DNA of 7,232 nt from UBA9715 sp964553375. Lineage in GTDB: Bacteria; Actinomycetota; Coriobacteriia; Coriobacteriales; Eggerthellaceae. Location of the stretch: contig CAZKKN010000074.1 of assembly GCA_964553375.1 (NCBI GenBank), positions 1-7,232 on the forward strand, read 5' to 3'. The notes beneath the pieces are model-generated. The model made no database searches. It had not been told where the DNA came from and worked only from the letters and a program-made list of their open reading frames with translations. Below, in pieces: positions 1 through 6,934 of the stretch. A program made the translations under genes and the position numbers. Position 1 is the first letter of the stretch, and every line of letters starts with the position of its first letter.

Positions 1-2250
1 GGGGACGGCACCGTGGGCGCCAACAAGAACTCCATCAAGATCATCGGTGACCATACGGACAAGTACGTCCAAGCCTACTTCCAGTACGACTCCAAGAAAA
101 CCGGTGGCGTGACCGTTTCCCACCTGCGCTTCGGGGATGCCCCCATCCGCTCCCCCTATTACGTGAATCAGGCGGATTTCGTGGCGTGCCACAATCCGTC
201 CTATATCACCAAGGGCTTCCGCATCGTCCAAGATGTGAAGCCCGGCGGCATCTTCCTGGTGAATTGCCAGTGGACCCCCGAGGAGCTGGGGCAGCACCTG
301 GATGCCGCTTCCAAGCGCTATATCGCCGAAAACGACATCCGGCTCTACACGATAGACGCCATCGACCTGGCCCGCCAGATCGGCATGGGCAAACGCACCA
401 ACACCATCCTTCAGTCGGCTTTCTTCACCTTGGCGAAGGTCATGCCCGAGGAGGAGGCCATCCAATATATGAAGGATGCAGCCACCAAGTCCTACCTTAA
501 GAAGGGTCAGGACATCGTGGACATGAACCACAAGGCTATCGAAGTGGGCGCTACCTCCTTCACCGAAGTGGAGGTGCCCAAGGATTGGGCCACGGCCGAA
601 GATGCTCCCAAGCCCTCGGCCCTCACCGGGCGTCCGGAGGTCATCAAGCAGGTGGAGACCATCATGGAGCCGGTGGACCGCATGGATGGCGATCGCCTTC
701 CCGTCTCCGCATTCGTCGATTACGCCGACGGCCAATTCCAGCAGGGAGCCTCGGCTTACGAGAAGCGCGGTGTGGCCGTTACGGTGCCCGATTGGTCCCC
801 CGACAAATGCATCCAGTGCAACACCTGCTCCTTCGTTTGCCCCCATGCCACCATCCGTCCCTTCCTGCTCACCCCTGAAGAGGTGCAGGCAGCGCCTTCT
901 GATCTGAAGGCCGTTGATGCCAAGGGCAAGGCCGATGGCCTGAAGTTCACCATCGCCATCTCGCCTTTGGATTGCATGGGCTGCAGCGTTTGCGCTATCG
1001 CCTGCCCCAAAGACGCCTTGGAGATGGTTCCCACGGAAAGCCAGCTTGCTCAGCAGGAGGTCTTCAACTACTGCGTGGACGATGTGGCTCCCAAGCCGGA
1101 ATTCTTCGGCAACACCTTGAAGGACAGCCAGTTCAGAAAGCCGTTGCTGGAGTTCTCGGGCTCTTGTGCCGGCTGCGCCGAGACTTCCTATGCTCGCTTG
1201 GTCACCCAGCTTTTCGGTGACCGTATGTATGTGGCAAACGCCACAGGATGCTCCTCCATCTGGGGCGGTCCGGCGGCCACGTCCCCTTATACGGTGGATG
1301 CCCAGGGCCATGGCCCCGCTTGGTCCAATTCGCTTTTCGAGGATAACGCCGAACACGGCCTGGGCCTGCTTCTGGGTCATGAGGCCGTGCGCAACAAGGT
1401 GCTCTCCGAGACCCTGGAGCTCATCGCCGAGGGCGTGAGCCCTGAGCTTACCGCGGCGGCTGTGGCTTGGGTGAAGTCCCGTAACCAGGGCGAGGAGTCC
1501 AAGGCTGCCTCCGAGGCTTATCTGGCCGAGTTGGAGAAGGTGGCGGGCAATCCTTTGGCTGCCGCCATTTTGGAGAACCGCAACTACCTCACGAAGAAAT
1601 CCGTCTGGATCTTCGGCGGCGACGGTTGGGCCTATGACATCGGCTATGGCGGGTTGGACCACGTGATCGCCTCTGGCGAGGATGTGAACATCTTCGTCTT
1701 CGACACCGAGGTTTACTCCAACACCGGTGGTCAGTCCTCCAAGGCCTCGAACATCGGCCAGGTGGCTCAGTTCGCTGCTGCGGGCAAGGATATGAAGAAG
1801 AAATCCCTGGCCGAGATCGCCATGGCCTACGGTTACGTTTACGTGGCCCAGGTTGCCATGGGCGCCAATCCCAACCAGACGCTCAAGGCCATCCTGGAGG
1901 CCGAGGCCTATCCTGGACCTTCGCTGATCATCGGCTACAGCCCCTGCGAGATGCACGCCATCAAGGGCGGCATGGCCAACTGCCAGACCGAGATGAAGAA
2001 GGCCGTGGAGTGCGGCTACTGGAACCTCTTCCGCTTCAACCCGGCAGCCGAGCCGGGGAAGAAGTTCACCCTGGATAGCAAGGAGCCCAAGGGCGGTTAC
2101 CAGGACTTCCTCATGAACGAAGCCCGCTACAACCGTCTGACCCGCGAGTTCCCCGACCGTGCCAAGACGCTTTTCGCACGCAACGAGCAGGCGGCTTTGG
2201 AGCGCTACGCGCACCTCCAGAAGCTCAAGGACCTTTACGCCGACGCCTAG
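1..2250 (+). CDS. nifJ: pyruvate:ferredoxin (flavodoxin) oxidoreductase, C-terminal part (5' end outside window)
   Basis: This cytoplasmic enzyme oxidatively decarboxylates pyruvate with CoA to acetyl-CoA and CO2 and passes electrons to ferredoxin or flavodoxin. The reading frame is open through base 1, so the GTG at 13 is an internal valine. About 749 residues remain of a family that usually has about 1,170-1,200; the N-terminal pyrimidine-binding and CoA-contacting domains are missing. Numbering from base 1, the piece begins in the gamma-type domain (GTVGANKNSIKIIG), then has two ferredoxin-like CxxCxxCxxxC motifs (Cys270/273/276/280 and Cys325/328/331/335). Next come the proximal-cluster cysteines (389, 392, 417 and 649 in YSPCEMH) and the thiamine-diphosphate/Mg site (GDGWAYDIGYGG from 540, Asn574 in YSNTGGQ). 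All key residues of the remaining part are present. A strong terminator follows 26 bases after the stop, so transcription ends here. Family assignment is certain; the electron acceptor cannot be told. Confidence 0.97.
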   Translation, partial: GDGTVGANKNSIKIIGDHTDKYVQAYFQYDSKKTGGVTVSHLRFGDAPIRSPYYVNQADFVACHNPSYITKGFRIVQDVKPGGIFLVNCQWTPEELGQHLDAASKRYIAENDIRLYTIDAIDLARQIGMGKRTNTILQSAFFTLAKVMPEEEAIQYMKDAATKSYLKKGQDIVDMNHKAIEVGATSFTEVEVPKDWATAEDAPKPSALTGRPEVIKQVETIMEPVDRMDGDRLPVSAFVDYADGQFQQGASAYEKRGVAVTVPDWSPDKCIQCNTCSFVCPHATIRPFLLTPEEVQAAPSDLKAVDAKGKADGLKFTIAISPLDCMGCSVCAIACPKDALEMVPTESQLAQQEVFNYCVDDVAPKPEFFGNTLKDSQFRKPLLEFSGSCAGCAETSYARLVTQLFGDRMYVANATGCSSIWGGPAATSPYTVDAQGHGPAWSNSLFEDNAEHGLGLLLGHEAVRNKVLSETLELIAEGVSPELTAAAVAWVKSRNQGEESKAASEAYLAELEKVAGNPLAAAILENRNYLTKKSVWIFGGDGWAYDIGYGGLDHVIASGEDVNIFVFDTEVYSNTGGQSSKASNIGQVAQFAAAGKDMKKKSLAEIAMAYGYVYVAQVAMGANPNQTLKAILEAEAYPGPSLIIGYSPCEMHAIKGGMANCQTEMKKAVECGYWNLFRFNPAAEPGKKFTLDSKEPKGGYQDFLMNEARYNRLTREFPDRAKTLFARNEQAALERYAHLQKLKDLYADA

Positions 2251-2276
2251 ATCCACGTGCAATCATCTTGTTTCTG

Positions 2277-2306
2277 AAAGCCCTCCGCTGCGGCGGAGGG
2301 CTTTTT
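2277..2306 (+). terminator. Rho-independent terminator of the pyruvate oxidoreductase gene
   Basis: A perfect 12-bp stem (2277-2288 AAAGCCCTCCGC paired with 2293-2304) with a four-base loop TGCG runs into five T residues (2302-2306). It lies just downstream of the stop codon at 2248-2250 and closes that transcription unit. Confidence 0.95.
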
Positions 2307-2375
2307 CTACGCTCGATCAATACTACGCAACCTCCCACAAACCCCATTTTCACCACGCTGCGCATCGAATCGAGG

Positions 2376-2542
2376 GGGGAGTAGTTGAGTTGAGCCGCTT
2401 TATGGGAGGGTTTGATGCCTTTCTCTTCAGTTTGAGAAATTGCACAACCTTGTGACCTGCGGGTTTAGATACCTTCTTTTCGCAATACCCTCTTTATTCC
2501 CTCCAAATCCTCCCATAAAGCGGCTCAACTCAACTACTCCCC
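2376..2542. repeat. 39-bp inverted repeat pair around an 89-base spacer
   Basis: The left arm (2376-2414) and right arm (2504-2542) are reverse complements: 34 bp perfect (2376-2409 with 2509-2542), one G/T position (2410 and 2508, a G-U wobble in RNA), then four more matching pairs. The arm starts GGGGAGTAG and contains a tandem TTGAGTTGAG and the word GCCGCTTTATGGGAGG. The spacer (2415-2503) has no open frame and only a small CACAA-CC-TTGTG palindrome (2443-2454). No T-run follows either arm, so it is not a normal terminator. No target-site duplication is visible. A miniature transposon-like or palindromic repeat element is the likeliest reading, but this is inference. Confidence 0.85.
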
Positions 2543-2612
2543 GTCCAGCTTGATGTATAACCGCCTATTAATCGCGTTAACCCAATATGCACTATTGCTA
2601 TCCGGTGCGTTC

Positions 2613-2670
2613 TTGTGCGAGCTGTTGCATATTCATGTGGCGAAGCCATAAGCCTTGTTTTCTCGCACAA
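2613..2670. repeat. 9-bp inverted repeat TTGTGCGAG / CTCGCACAA upstream of putP
   Basis: TTGTGCGAG at 2613-2621 and its exact reverse complement at 2662-2670 are separated by 40 bases, which themselves contain a small TGGC-GAA-GCCA hairpin at 2638-2648. The pair lies just upstream of the putP core promoter, so it could be a two-site operator for a regulator. No family can be named from it. Confidence 0.5.
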
Positions 2671-2684
2671 CTGAGGCATTCCTT

Positions 2685-2713
2685 CTTCCACTTTAGTCGA
2701 CTAAAGCTATAAT
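2685..2713 (+). promoter_or_regulatory. putP promoter with a perfect 16-bp palindromic operator in its spacer
   Basis: A consensus -10 box TATAAT lies at 2708-2713. Seventeen bases upstream is a poor -35 (CTTCCA, 2685-2690). The spacer between them is almost entirely the perfect palindrome CTTTAGTCGACTAAAG (2691-2706). A weak -35, a perfect -10 and a dyad between them suggest control by a DNA-binding dimer, either a repressor that blocks polymerase or an activator. The GTC-GAC core agrees with the loose consensus of FadR-type GntR regulators, but that is only a hint. The expected start of transcription is near 2720. Confidence 0.7.
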
Positions 2714-2729
2714 CTGCATCTGTGTAAAA

Positions 2730-2735
2730 AGGAGG
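2730..2735 (+). promoter_or_regulatory. ribosome-binding site AGGAGG deciding the putP start
   Basis: This perfect Shine-Dalgarno sequence is only two bases before the ATG at 2738, too close for normal initiation, but eight bases before the in-frame ATG at 2744. The second ATG is therefore taken as the start. Confidence 0.8.
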
Positions 2736-2743
2736 GAATGTTC

Positions 2744-4363
2744 ATGTTTGGTTTGCAGTCAGGCGATACGCTCGTCGTATTGGCCATCCTGGTCTATTTC
2801 ATCGTGGTGCTCACCATCGGCTTCATCTATGCGAAGCGCTCGAATTCGTCCACGTCCGAATACTTCCTGGGCGGGCGCAAAGTGGGTCCGTGGTTCACGG
2901 CGCTCTCAGCCGAGGCCTCGGATATGTCCGGCTACCTGCTCATGGGTCTGCCGGGCCTTGCCTATTTCTCGGGCGCGTCGGATGTAGGTTGGACCTGCAT
3001 CGGCCTTGCTTTGGGCACCTACCTCAACTGGCTGCTCGTGGCCAAAAGGCTGCGCAAGTACTCTGTGGCGGCCAATAACTCCATCACCTTGCCCGGTTTC
3101 TATTCCAACCGCTTCCACGATAGCAAGAACATCGTGGCCACCATTGCGGCTATCATCATCCTGATCTTCTTCTGCGTCTATTGCGGAAGCTGCTTTGTGA
3201 CCTGCGGCAAGCTCTTCAATAGCCTCTTCGGTTGGGATTACTCCCTCATGATGGTCTTCGGTGCCCTCATCGTATTCCTCTATACCATGGTTGGAGGCTA
3301 TCTCTCCGTGGTTGCCACCGATTTCGTCCAGGGCTGCCTGATGTTCTTCGCTCTGGCCGTTGTGATGATCGGCTCCATCGCCATGGCCGGCGGCGTGGAG
3401 AACACCGTGGCGTTCCTTCAGGACATCCCCGGGTATCTCTCCATGACCTCCTTGGCCGTTCCTGCCGTAGGCGCCGATGGCCTTCAGCTGGTTCAGAACG
3501 GCCAGCCGCTTTTCGACATTCCGGCGGAATACGGCTTGCTCACCATCATCTCCACCATGTCCTGGGGTCTGGGTTATTTCGGCATGCCCCAGGTGCTCGT
3601 GCGCTTCATGGGCATCCGCAGCGAAGACGAGGTGAAGGTTTCGCGGCGCATCGCCGTGGTGTGGGTCGTGGTCTCCATGTTCTGCGCCGTTTGCATCGGC
3701 ATGATCGGCCGCTACCTCATGCCCACTCAGCTCCTCACCCAGTCTTCGGCCGAGTCCATCTTCATCGTGCTCTCCCAGGTGATGCTCCCGGCTTTCCTTT
3801 GCGGCATCGTGGTCTCGGGCATCTTGGCTGCTTCCATGTCGTCTGCCTCCTCGTATCTGCTGATCACCGGTTCATCTGTAGCCGAGAACATCTTCCGCGG
3901 CGTGTTCAAGAAAGACGCCACGGACAATCAGGTGCTCATCGTGAGCCGTATCACCCTGGCGGCGGTGCTGCTCTTCGGCATCTTTGTGGCCTGGGACGAG
4001 AACTCCGTCATCTTCAACGTGGTCTCCTACGCTTGGGCTGGCCTGGGGGCGTCTTTCGGCCCCCTTACGCTGTTCAGCCTCTATTGGCGGCGCACCACCA
4101 AGCAAGGCGCCATCGCCGGCATGGTGACCGGGGCCGCTACGGTGCTCATCTGGCATAACCTCATCAAGCCCTTGGGCGGCGTCTTCGGCATCTACGAGCT
4201 TCTGCCCGCCTTCATCCTGGGCTGCATCGCCATCGTGGTGGGGTCGCTTCTCAGCAAAGAACCCGATGAGGCCGTGCTTAACGAGTTCGATCACTACATG
4301 GATGAACCCACTGAAGAGCGCTCTTTGGACACGGTGCTCGAAGGCGGTATCCCGCTGAATTAA
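2744..4363 (+). CDS. putP: sodium/proline symporter (SSS family, PutP)
   Basis: This integral membrane protein of 539 residues belongs to the solute:sodium symporter family and most likely imports L-proline with Na+. It matches remembered Escherichia coli PutP closely. SAEASDMSGYLLMGLPG at 55-71 holds Asp60, Ser62 and Gly63, the counterparts of the Na+/substrate residues Asp55, Ser57 and Gly58. LAASMSSASS at 361-370 holds Ser366 and Ser367, in place of Ser340 and Thr341. WGLGYFGMPQVLVRFM (274-289) and VSYAWAGLGASFGP (427-440) are further signatures. About a dozen hydrophobic segments are visible. The loop around 223-265 is some twenty residues longer than in E. coli. ATG 2744 is preferred over ATG 2738 because of AGGAGG spacing. 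It is the first gene of an operon with the aminotransferase 24 bases downstream and has a palindrome-controlled promoter. No proline dehydrogenase is present here, so specificity rests on similarity alone. Confidence 0.93.
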   Translation: MFGLQSGDTLVVLAILVYFIVVLTIGFIYAKRSNSSTSEYFLGGRKVGPWFTALSAEASDMSGYLLMGLPGLAYFSGASDVGWTCIGLALGTYLNWLLVAKRLRKYSVAANNSITLPGFYSNRFHDSKNIVATIAAIIILIFFCVYCGSCFVTCGKLFNSLFGWDYSLMMVFGALIVFLYTMVGGYLSVVATDFVQGCLMFFALAVVMIGSIAMAGGVENTVAFLQDIPGYLSMTSLAVPAVGADGLQLVQNGQPLFDIPAEYGLLTIISTMSWGLGYFGMPQVLVRFMGIRSEDEVKVSRRIAVVWVVVSMFCAVCIGMIGRYLMPTQLLTQSSAESIFIVLSQVMLPAFLCGIVVSGILAASMSSASSYLLITGSSVAENIFRGVFKKDATDNQVLIVSRITLAAVLLFGIFVAWDENSVIFNVVSYAWAGLGASFGPLTLFSLYWRRTTKQGAIAGMVTGAATVLIWHNLIKPLGGVFGIYELLPAFILGCIAIVVGSLLSKEPDEAVLNEFDHYMDEPTEERSLDTVLEGGIPLN

Positions 4364-4374
4364 CATCATCGGCG

Positions 4375-4379
4375 AAAGG
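4375..4379 (+). promoter_or_regulatory. ribosome-binding site AAAGG deciding the aminotransferase start
   Basis: AAAGG stands eight bases before ATG 4388. The alternative GTG start at 4379 would overlap this site, so it is rejected. Confidence 0.6.
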
Positions 4380-4387
4380 TGCGACCA

Positions 4388-5668
4388 ATGGCATATGCTG
4401 ATCTGTCGGAAGACGAATTGAAGGCGCTTCAGGTACAGCTCCAGGCCGAATACGAAGCGGTGAAGGCCGAAGGGTTGGCGCTCAACATGGCCCGCGGCAA
4501 GCCGGGGGCCGACCAGCTGGATCTTTCCATGGGCATGCTGGAAGTGCTGCGCTCACCTGAGGATTGCATTGCCGAGGATGGCACCGACTGCCGCAACTAC
4601 GGCGTGCTGGAAGGCATACCCGAAGCCCGGGCCCTCATGGCCGGGTTCCTGGACGACGACCCGGAAAACGTCATCGTAGGCGGTAATTCCTCCCTTACGC
4701 TTATGCACGATACCGTGGCCCGTTTTCTGGATTTCGGCACGTTGGGAAGCGAGCCTTGGGCCGCAGGTCCGGTGAAGTGGCTCTGCCCCGTGCCCGGTTA
4801 TGACCGCCATTTCGCCATCACCGAGGCATTCGGCATCGAGAACATCCCCGTGCCCATGACCGAAGAGGGTCCTGCCATGGATGTGGTTGAGCGCTTCGTG
4901 GCGGCCGACCCCGCCATCAAGGGCATTTGGTGCGTACCCAAATACGCTAATCCCACCGGCGTTACCTATTCCGATGAGGTGGTACGACGCCTGGCTTCCA
5001 TGGAGTGCGCGGCACCGGATTTCCGCATCCTTTGGGATAACGCCTATTGCGTCCATCATCTCTATGACGACGCGGCCGACCAGGATTCACTGCTCGATAT
5101 AGCCGAGGCCTGCCGCGTGGCGGGAAATCCCGATCGCTATATCAAGTTCGCTTCCACAAGCAAGGTCACGCTGCCCGGTGCCGGCATCGCCGCTTTAGCC
5201 GCCAGCCCCCGGAACGTGGCGGAGATCAAACGCCGTATGGCCACCTCCACCATAAGCGGGGATAAGCTCAACCAGTTGCGCCATGTGCGCTTCCTGCGCG
5301 ATGGCGAAGGCGTTGCCGCCCATATGGCCCGCCACGCCGCTATCCTGCGCCCGAAGTTCGCATTGGTGGAAGAGAAGCTCGCTGCCGGCTTGGATGAGGT
5401 GGGAGCATGCGCCTGGTCGTCGCCGCGCGGCGGCTATTTCGTCTCCTTCGATGGCCCCGATGGCACGGCGGCCCGAGCGGTGGCTTTGGCGAAGGAGGCC
5501 GGTGTGGTCTTGACCTCGGCAGGCGCCACATGGCCCGGAGGTCGCGACCCCTTCGACAAGAACATCCGCATCGCGCCCACGCTGCCGCCGCTTGAGGAGC
5601 TGGCTGCGGCGTTGGATGTCCTCGTCCTTTGCGTGAAGCTCGCCTATGTGGAGAAGCTCCTTTCATAA
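4388..5668 (+). CDS. PLP-dependent aminotransferase, type Ic aspartate aminotransferase (MocR-like fold type I)
   Basis: This cytoplasmic enzyme of 426 residues moves an amino group between an amino acid, probably aspartate, and a 2-oxo acid such as 2-oxoglutarate, using pyridoxal phosphate. The N-terminal NMARGKPGADQLDLS (33-47) is the hallmark of the actinobacterial aspartate aminotransferase group (Aminotran_MocR family). Expected active-site residues are present: GGNSS (98-102) for phosphate binding, Tyr138 in PGYDRH, Asn188 in KYANPTG, Asp217 and Tyr220 in ILWDNAY, the Schiff-base lysine Lys259 in STSKVTLPGAG, and Arg394 in NIRIAPT for the substrate carboxylate. There is no DNA-binding domain, so it is not a MocR regulator despite the family name. 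It follows putP by 24 bases on the same strand with no terminator or promoter between, hence co-transcription. Substrate choice is inferred from the family. Confidence 0.9.
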   Translation: MAYADLSEDELKALQVQLQAEYEAVKAEGLALNMARGKPGADQLDLSMGMLEVLRSPEDCIAEDGTDCRNYGVLEGIPEARALMAGFLDDDPENVIVGGNSSLTLMHDTVARFLDFGTLGSEPWAAGPVKWLCPVPGYDRHFAITEAFGIENIPVPMTEEGPAMDVVERFVAADPAIKGIWCVPKYANPTGVTYSDEVVRRLASMECAAPDFRILWDNAYCVHHLYDDAADQDSLLDIAEACRVAGNPDRYIKFASTSKVTLPGAGIAALAASPRNVAEIKRRMATSTISGDKLNQLRHVRFLRDGEGVAAHMARHAAILRPKFALVEEKLAAGLDEVGACAWSSPRGGYFVSFDGPDGTAARAVALAKEAGVVLTSAGATWPGGRDPFDKNIRIAPTLPPLEELAAALDVLVLCVKLAYVEKLLS

Positions 5669-5676
5669 GGAGCTTC
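5653..5676. terminator. perfect hairpin over the aminotransferase stop codon, possible bidirectional terminator
   Basis: GAAGCTCCTT (5653-5662), loop TCAT, AAGGAGCTTC (5667-5676) forms a perfect 10-bp stem that includes the TAA stop (5666-5668). No T-run follows directly on either strand. A weaker GGGC...GCCC stem (5680-5683 with 5711-5714), enclosing GCGC-TAT-GCGC, is followed by GTTTTT at 5715-5720 and could finish plus-strand transcription. The site lies in the 50-base gap between convergent genes, where termination is expected. Confidence 0.4.
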
Positions 5677-5718
5677 GGAGGGCGCTATGCGCAGGCGCGT
5701 ACGATGGAATGCCCGTTT

Positions 5719-6882
5719 TTAGATGTAGTTCAGAGGATTCACGGCCACGCCGTCCACTTCCACTTGAAAGTGGAGGTGGGAGCCGAATGACTGTCCGGTA
5801 TTTCCCACCACGCCGATGTTCTGGCCGCGGGTGACGTAATCGCCTGGTCGCACGAAAGTGGCCGAGGAGTGCATGTACTTGGTCACGATGCCGTTGCCGT
5901 GGCTGATGACGATCCAGTTGCCGGCACCGCCGTTGTAGCCGCCATCGTTGGTGGCATAGATCACCGTGCCGCTATCGGCCGCGTAATAAGGCGTGCCTGT
6001 GGGGGCCGCCATATCGATCCCCTTGTGGAAGGAATTGTCGAAGCTGCGATAGCCGAAGCCCGAGGAAGACGATGCCTCAGGACACGGATTGGTGAAATAA
6101 CCGCTTCCCATGAGCACGCTGCCACCGGCGACGTACTGGGAGTTCATGGAGGCGTTCCACGCAGCAGCCAGCTCCGCTTCCCGCTGGCGGCGGGCCTCCT
6201 CGGCCTGGCGCGCCGCTTCGGCGGCAAGCTCCTCTTGGGCTTGCAGGTCAGCCGCCTCAGCGGTGATCTTCGCCGCTTCGGAGCGCAGTGCGTCCTGGGT
6301 CTGCTGGATCTGGATCATGGATTCCTCGGCGATGGTCAGCTGCTCAGAGGCGCGGCGGCTTTGGTCTTCGTAGGTCGCCTTCGCTTCCTCCAGGCGCAGC
6401 TTGGCCTCTTTGGACTCTTGGATGAGCGAGGTGCCTTTGGCCGAAACGCTCGAGCAGAAATCCCATGAGGTGAGGAAGTCCTCGAAAGAACTCGTCTGCA
6501 ATAGCACGTCCAGGAATGTCCCCGGACCGCCATCCTTATACATGCCCACGGCGAAGTGGGAGAGTTCCCCTTGAAGGCTCTCGATGTGGGCGGTCTCTTC
6601 CTGGATCTGGACCTGGGCCTCTTCGCTGAGGCGCACCGCCTCGTCGTAGGCGGCCTGCGCGGAATCGCGCTGGGCCATGACGTCGTTCAAGGACGTCTGC
6701 AGGGAGTCTATCTGGGAATAGACGGTGTCGGCCTCGGCACGCTTCTCGGCAGCGGTGATGCCATAGGCGGGTTGTGGCTGCAAGGGCGCCAAGAGCGGCA
6801 CTGCGATCAGGGATGCGGTGAGGGCCAAGGCGATGGGCTTCGCCGCGATGTGTTTCGTTGATTGGTCCATAGAATACTCCAT
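5719..6882 (-). CDS. secreted M23 family peptidase with N-terminal coiled coil (peptidoglycan hydrolase)
   Basis: This 387-residue protein is probably exported and cuts peptide cross-bridges in peptidoglycan during growth or division. A signal peptide is seen at the N-terminus: basic start, hydrophobic stretch about 16-35, possible cleavage after PAYG (41) or GITA (44). Residues about 45-240 are rich in Ala, Glu, Gln and Arg with heptad spacing, as in the coiled-coil regulatory domains of PcsB or EnvC-like hydrolases. The C-terminal M23 (LytM/lysostaphin) domain is intact: His286 and Asp290 in HKGID, His338 in KYMHSS, and His369 and His371 in SHLHFQ give the zinc ligands and catalytic histidines, so activity is expected. 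Two starts are possible: ATG 6882 behind AAGGA, spaced 10, or ATG 6870 behind GGAG, spaced 6; the latter gives 383 residues. It converges on the aminotransferase. The partner that might activate it, if any, is not in the window. Confidence 0.92.
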   Translation of the reverse strand: MEYSMDQSTKHIAAKPIALALTASLIAVPLLAPLQPQPAYGITAAEKRAEADTVYSQIDSLQTSLNDVMAQRDSAQAAYDEAVRLSEEAQVQIQEETAHIESLQGELSHFAVGMYKDGGPGTFLDVLLQTSSFEDFLTSWDFCSSVSAKGTSLIQESKEAKLRLEEAKATYEDQSRRASEQLTIAEESMIQIQQTQDALRSEAAKITAEAADLQAQEELAAEAARQAEEARRQREAELAAAWNASMNSQYVAGGSVLMGSGYFTNPCPEASSSSGFGYRSFDNSFHKGIDMAAPTGTPYYAADSGTVIYATNDGGYNGGAGNWIVISHGNGIVTKYMHSSATFVRPGDYVTRGQNIGVVGNTGQSFGSHLHFQVEVDGVAVNPLNYI

Positions 6883-6901
6883 TTGGTGCGTTTCCTTTTC
6901 A

Positions 6902-6934
6902 GCCGCCTACCTATATATATGTAGACAGGACGGC
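6902..6934 (-). promoter_or_regulatory. imperfect hairpin just upstream of the M23 peptidase ribosome-binding site
   Basis: Read on the minus strand, GCCG-T-CCTGTCT (6934-6923) can pair with AGGTAGGCGGC (6912-6902), giving 11 pairs with one bulge and two G-U wobbles around an AT-rich loop. If transcribed it is a leader hairpin about 20 bases before the start codon; if the TATATA inside is the -10 box it is instead part of the promoter. The sequence does not decide. Confidence 0.35.

Larger units (their letters stand above)
2307..2743. other. intergenic region rich in inverted repeats, no gene seen
   Basis: I find no credible coding frame in these 437 bases on either strand. The composition is visibly more AT-rich than the flanking genes. 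The region holds, in order, a long inverted repeat (2376-2542), a smaller inverted repeat (2613-2670), and the promoter, 16-bp palindrome and ribosome-binding site of the symporter gene. Bases 2543-2612 show nothing beyond small palindromic words such as CAATA-TGCAC-TATTG at 2583-2597. Confidence 0.8.

Noticed and set aside
13..15. GTG as the start of the first coding region
   Set aside because: The frame is open to base 1 and the residues before it (GDGT) continue the conserved GTVGANKNSIKIIG motif of the oxidoreductase, so the gene starts outside the window.
2415..2503. Invertible promoter inside the inverted repeat
   Set aside because: TTGCAC at 2440 has no good -10 box at proper spacing, and the minus strand is no better; no recombinase gene is in the window.
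2376..2542. Inverted repeat as a transcription terminator
   Set aside because: There is no T-run after either arm, the loop is 89 bases, and a proper terminator for the upstream gene already exists at 2277-2306.
3872..4369. 165-codon open frame on the minus strand within putP
   Set aside because: It is antisense to a well-supported transporter, lacks family features and a good ribosome-binding site.
4553..5059. 168-codon open frame on the minus strand within the aminotransferase
   Set aside because: It is antisense to conserved active-site motifs and has no recognisable protein features.
5869..6468. 199-codon open frame on the plus strand
   Set aside because: It lies opposite the M23 peptidase gene, has low-complexity Gly/Arg/Leu composition and no recognisable motif; it is a shadow of GC-rich coding sequence.
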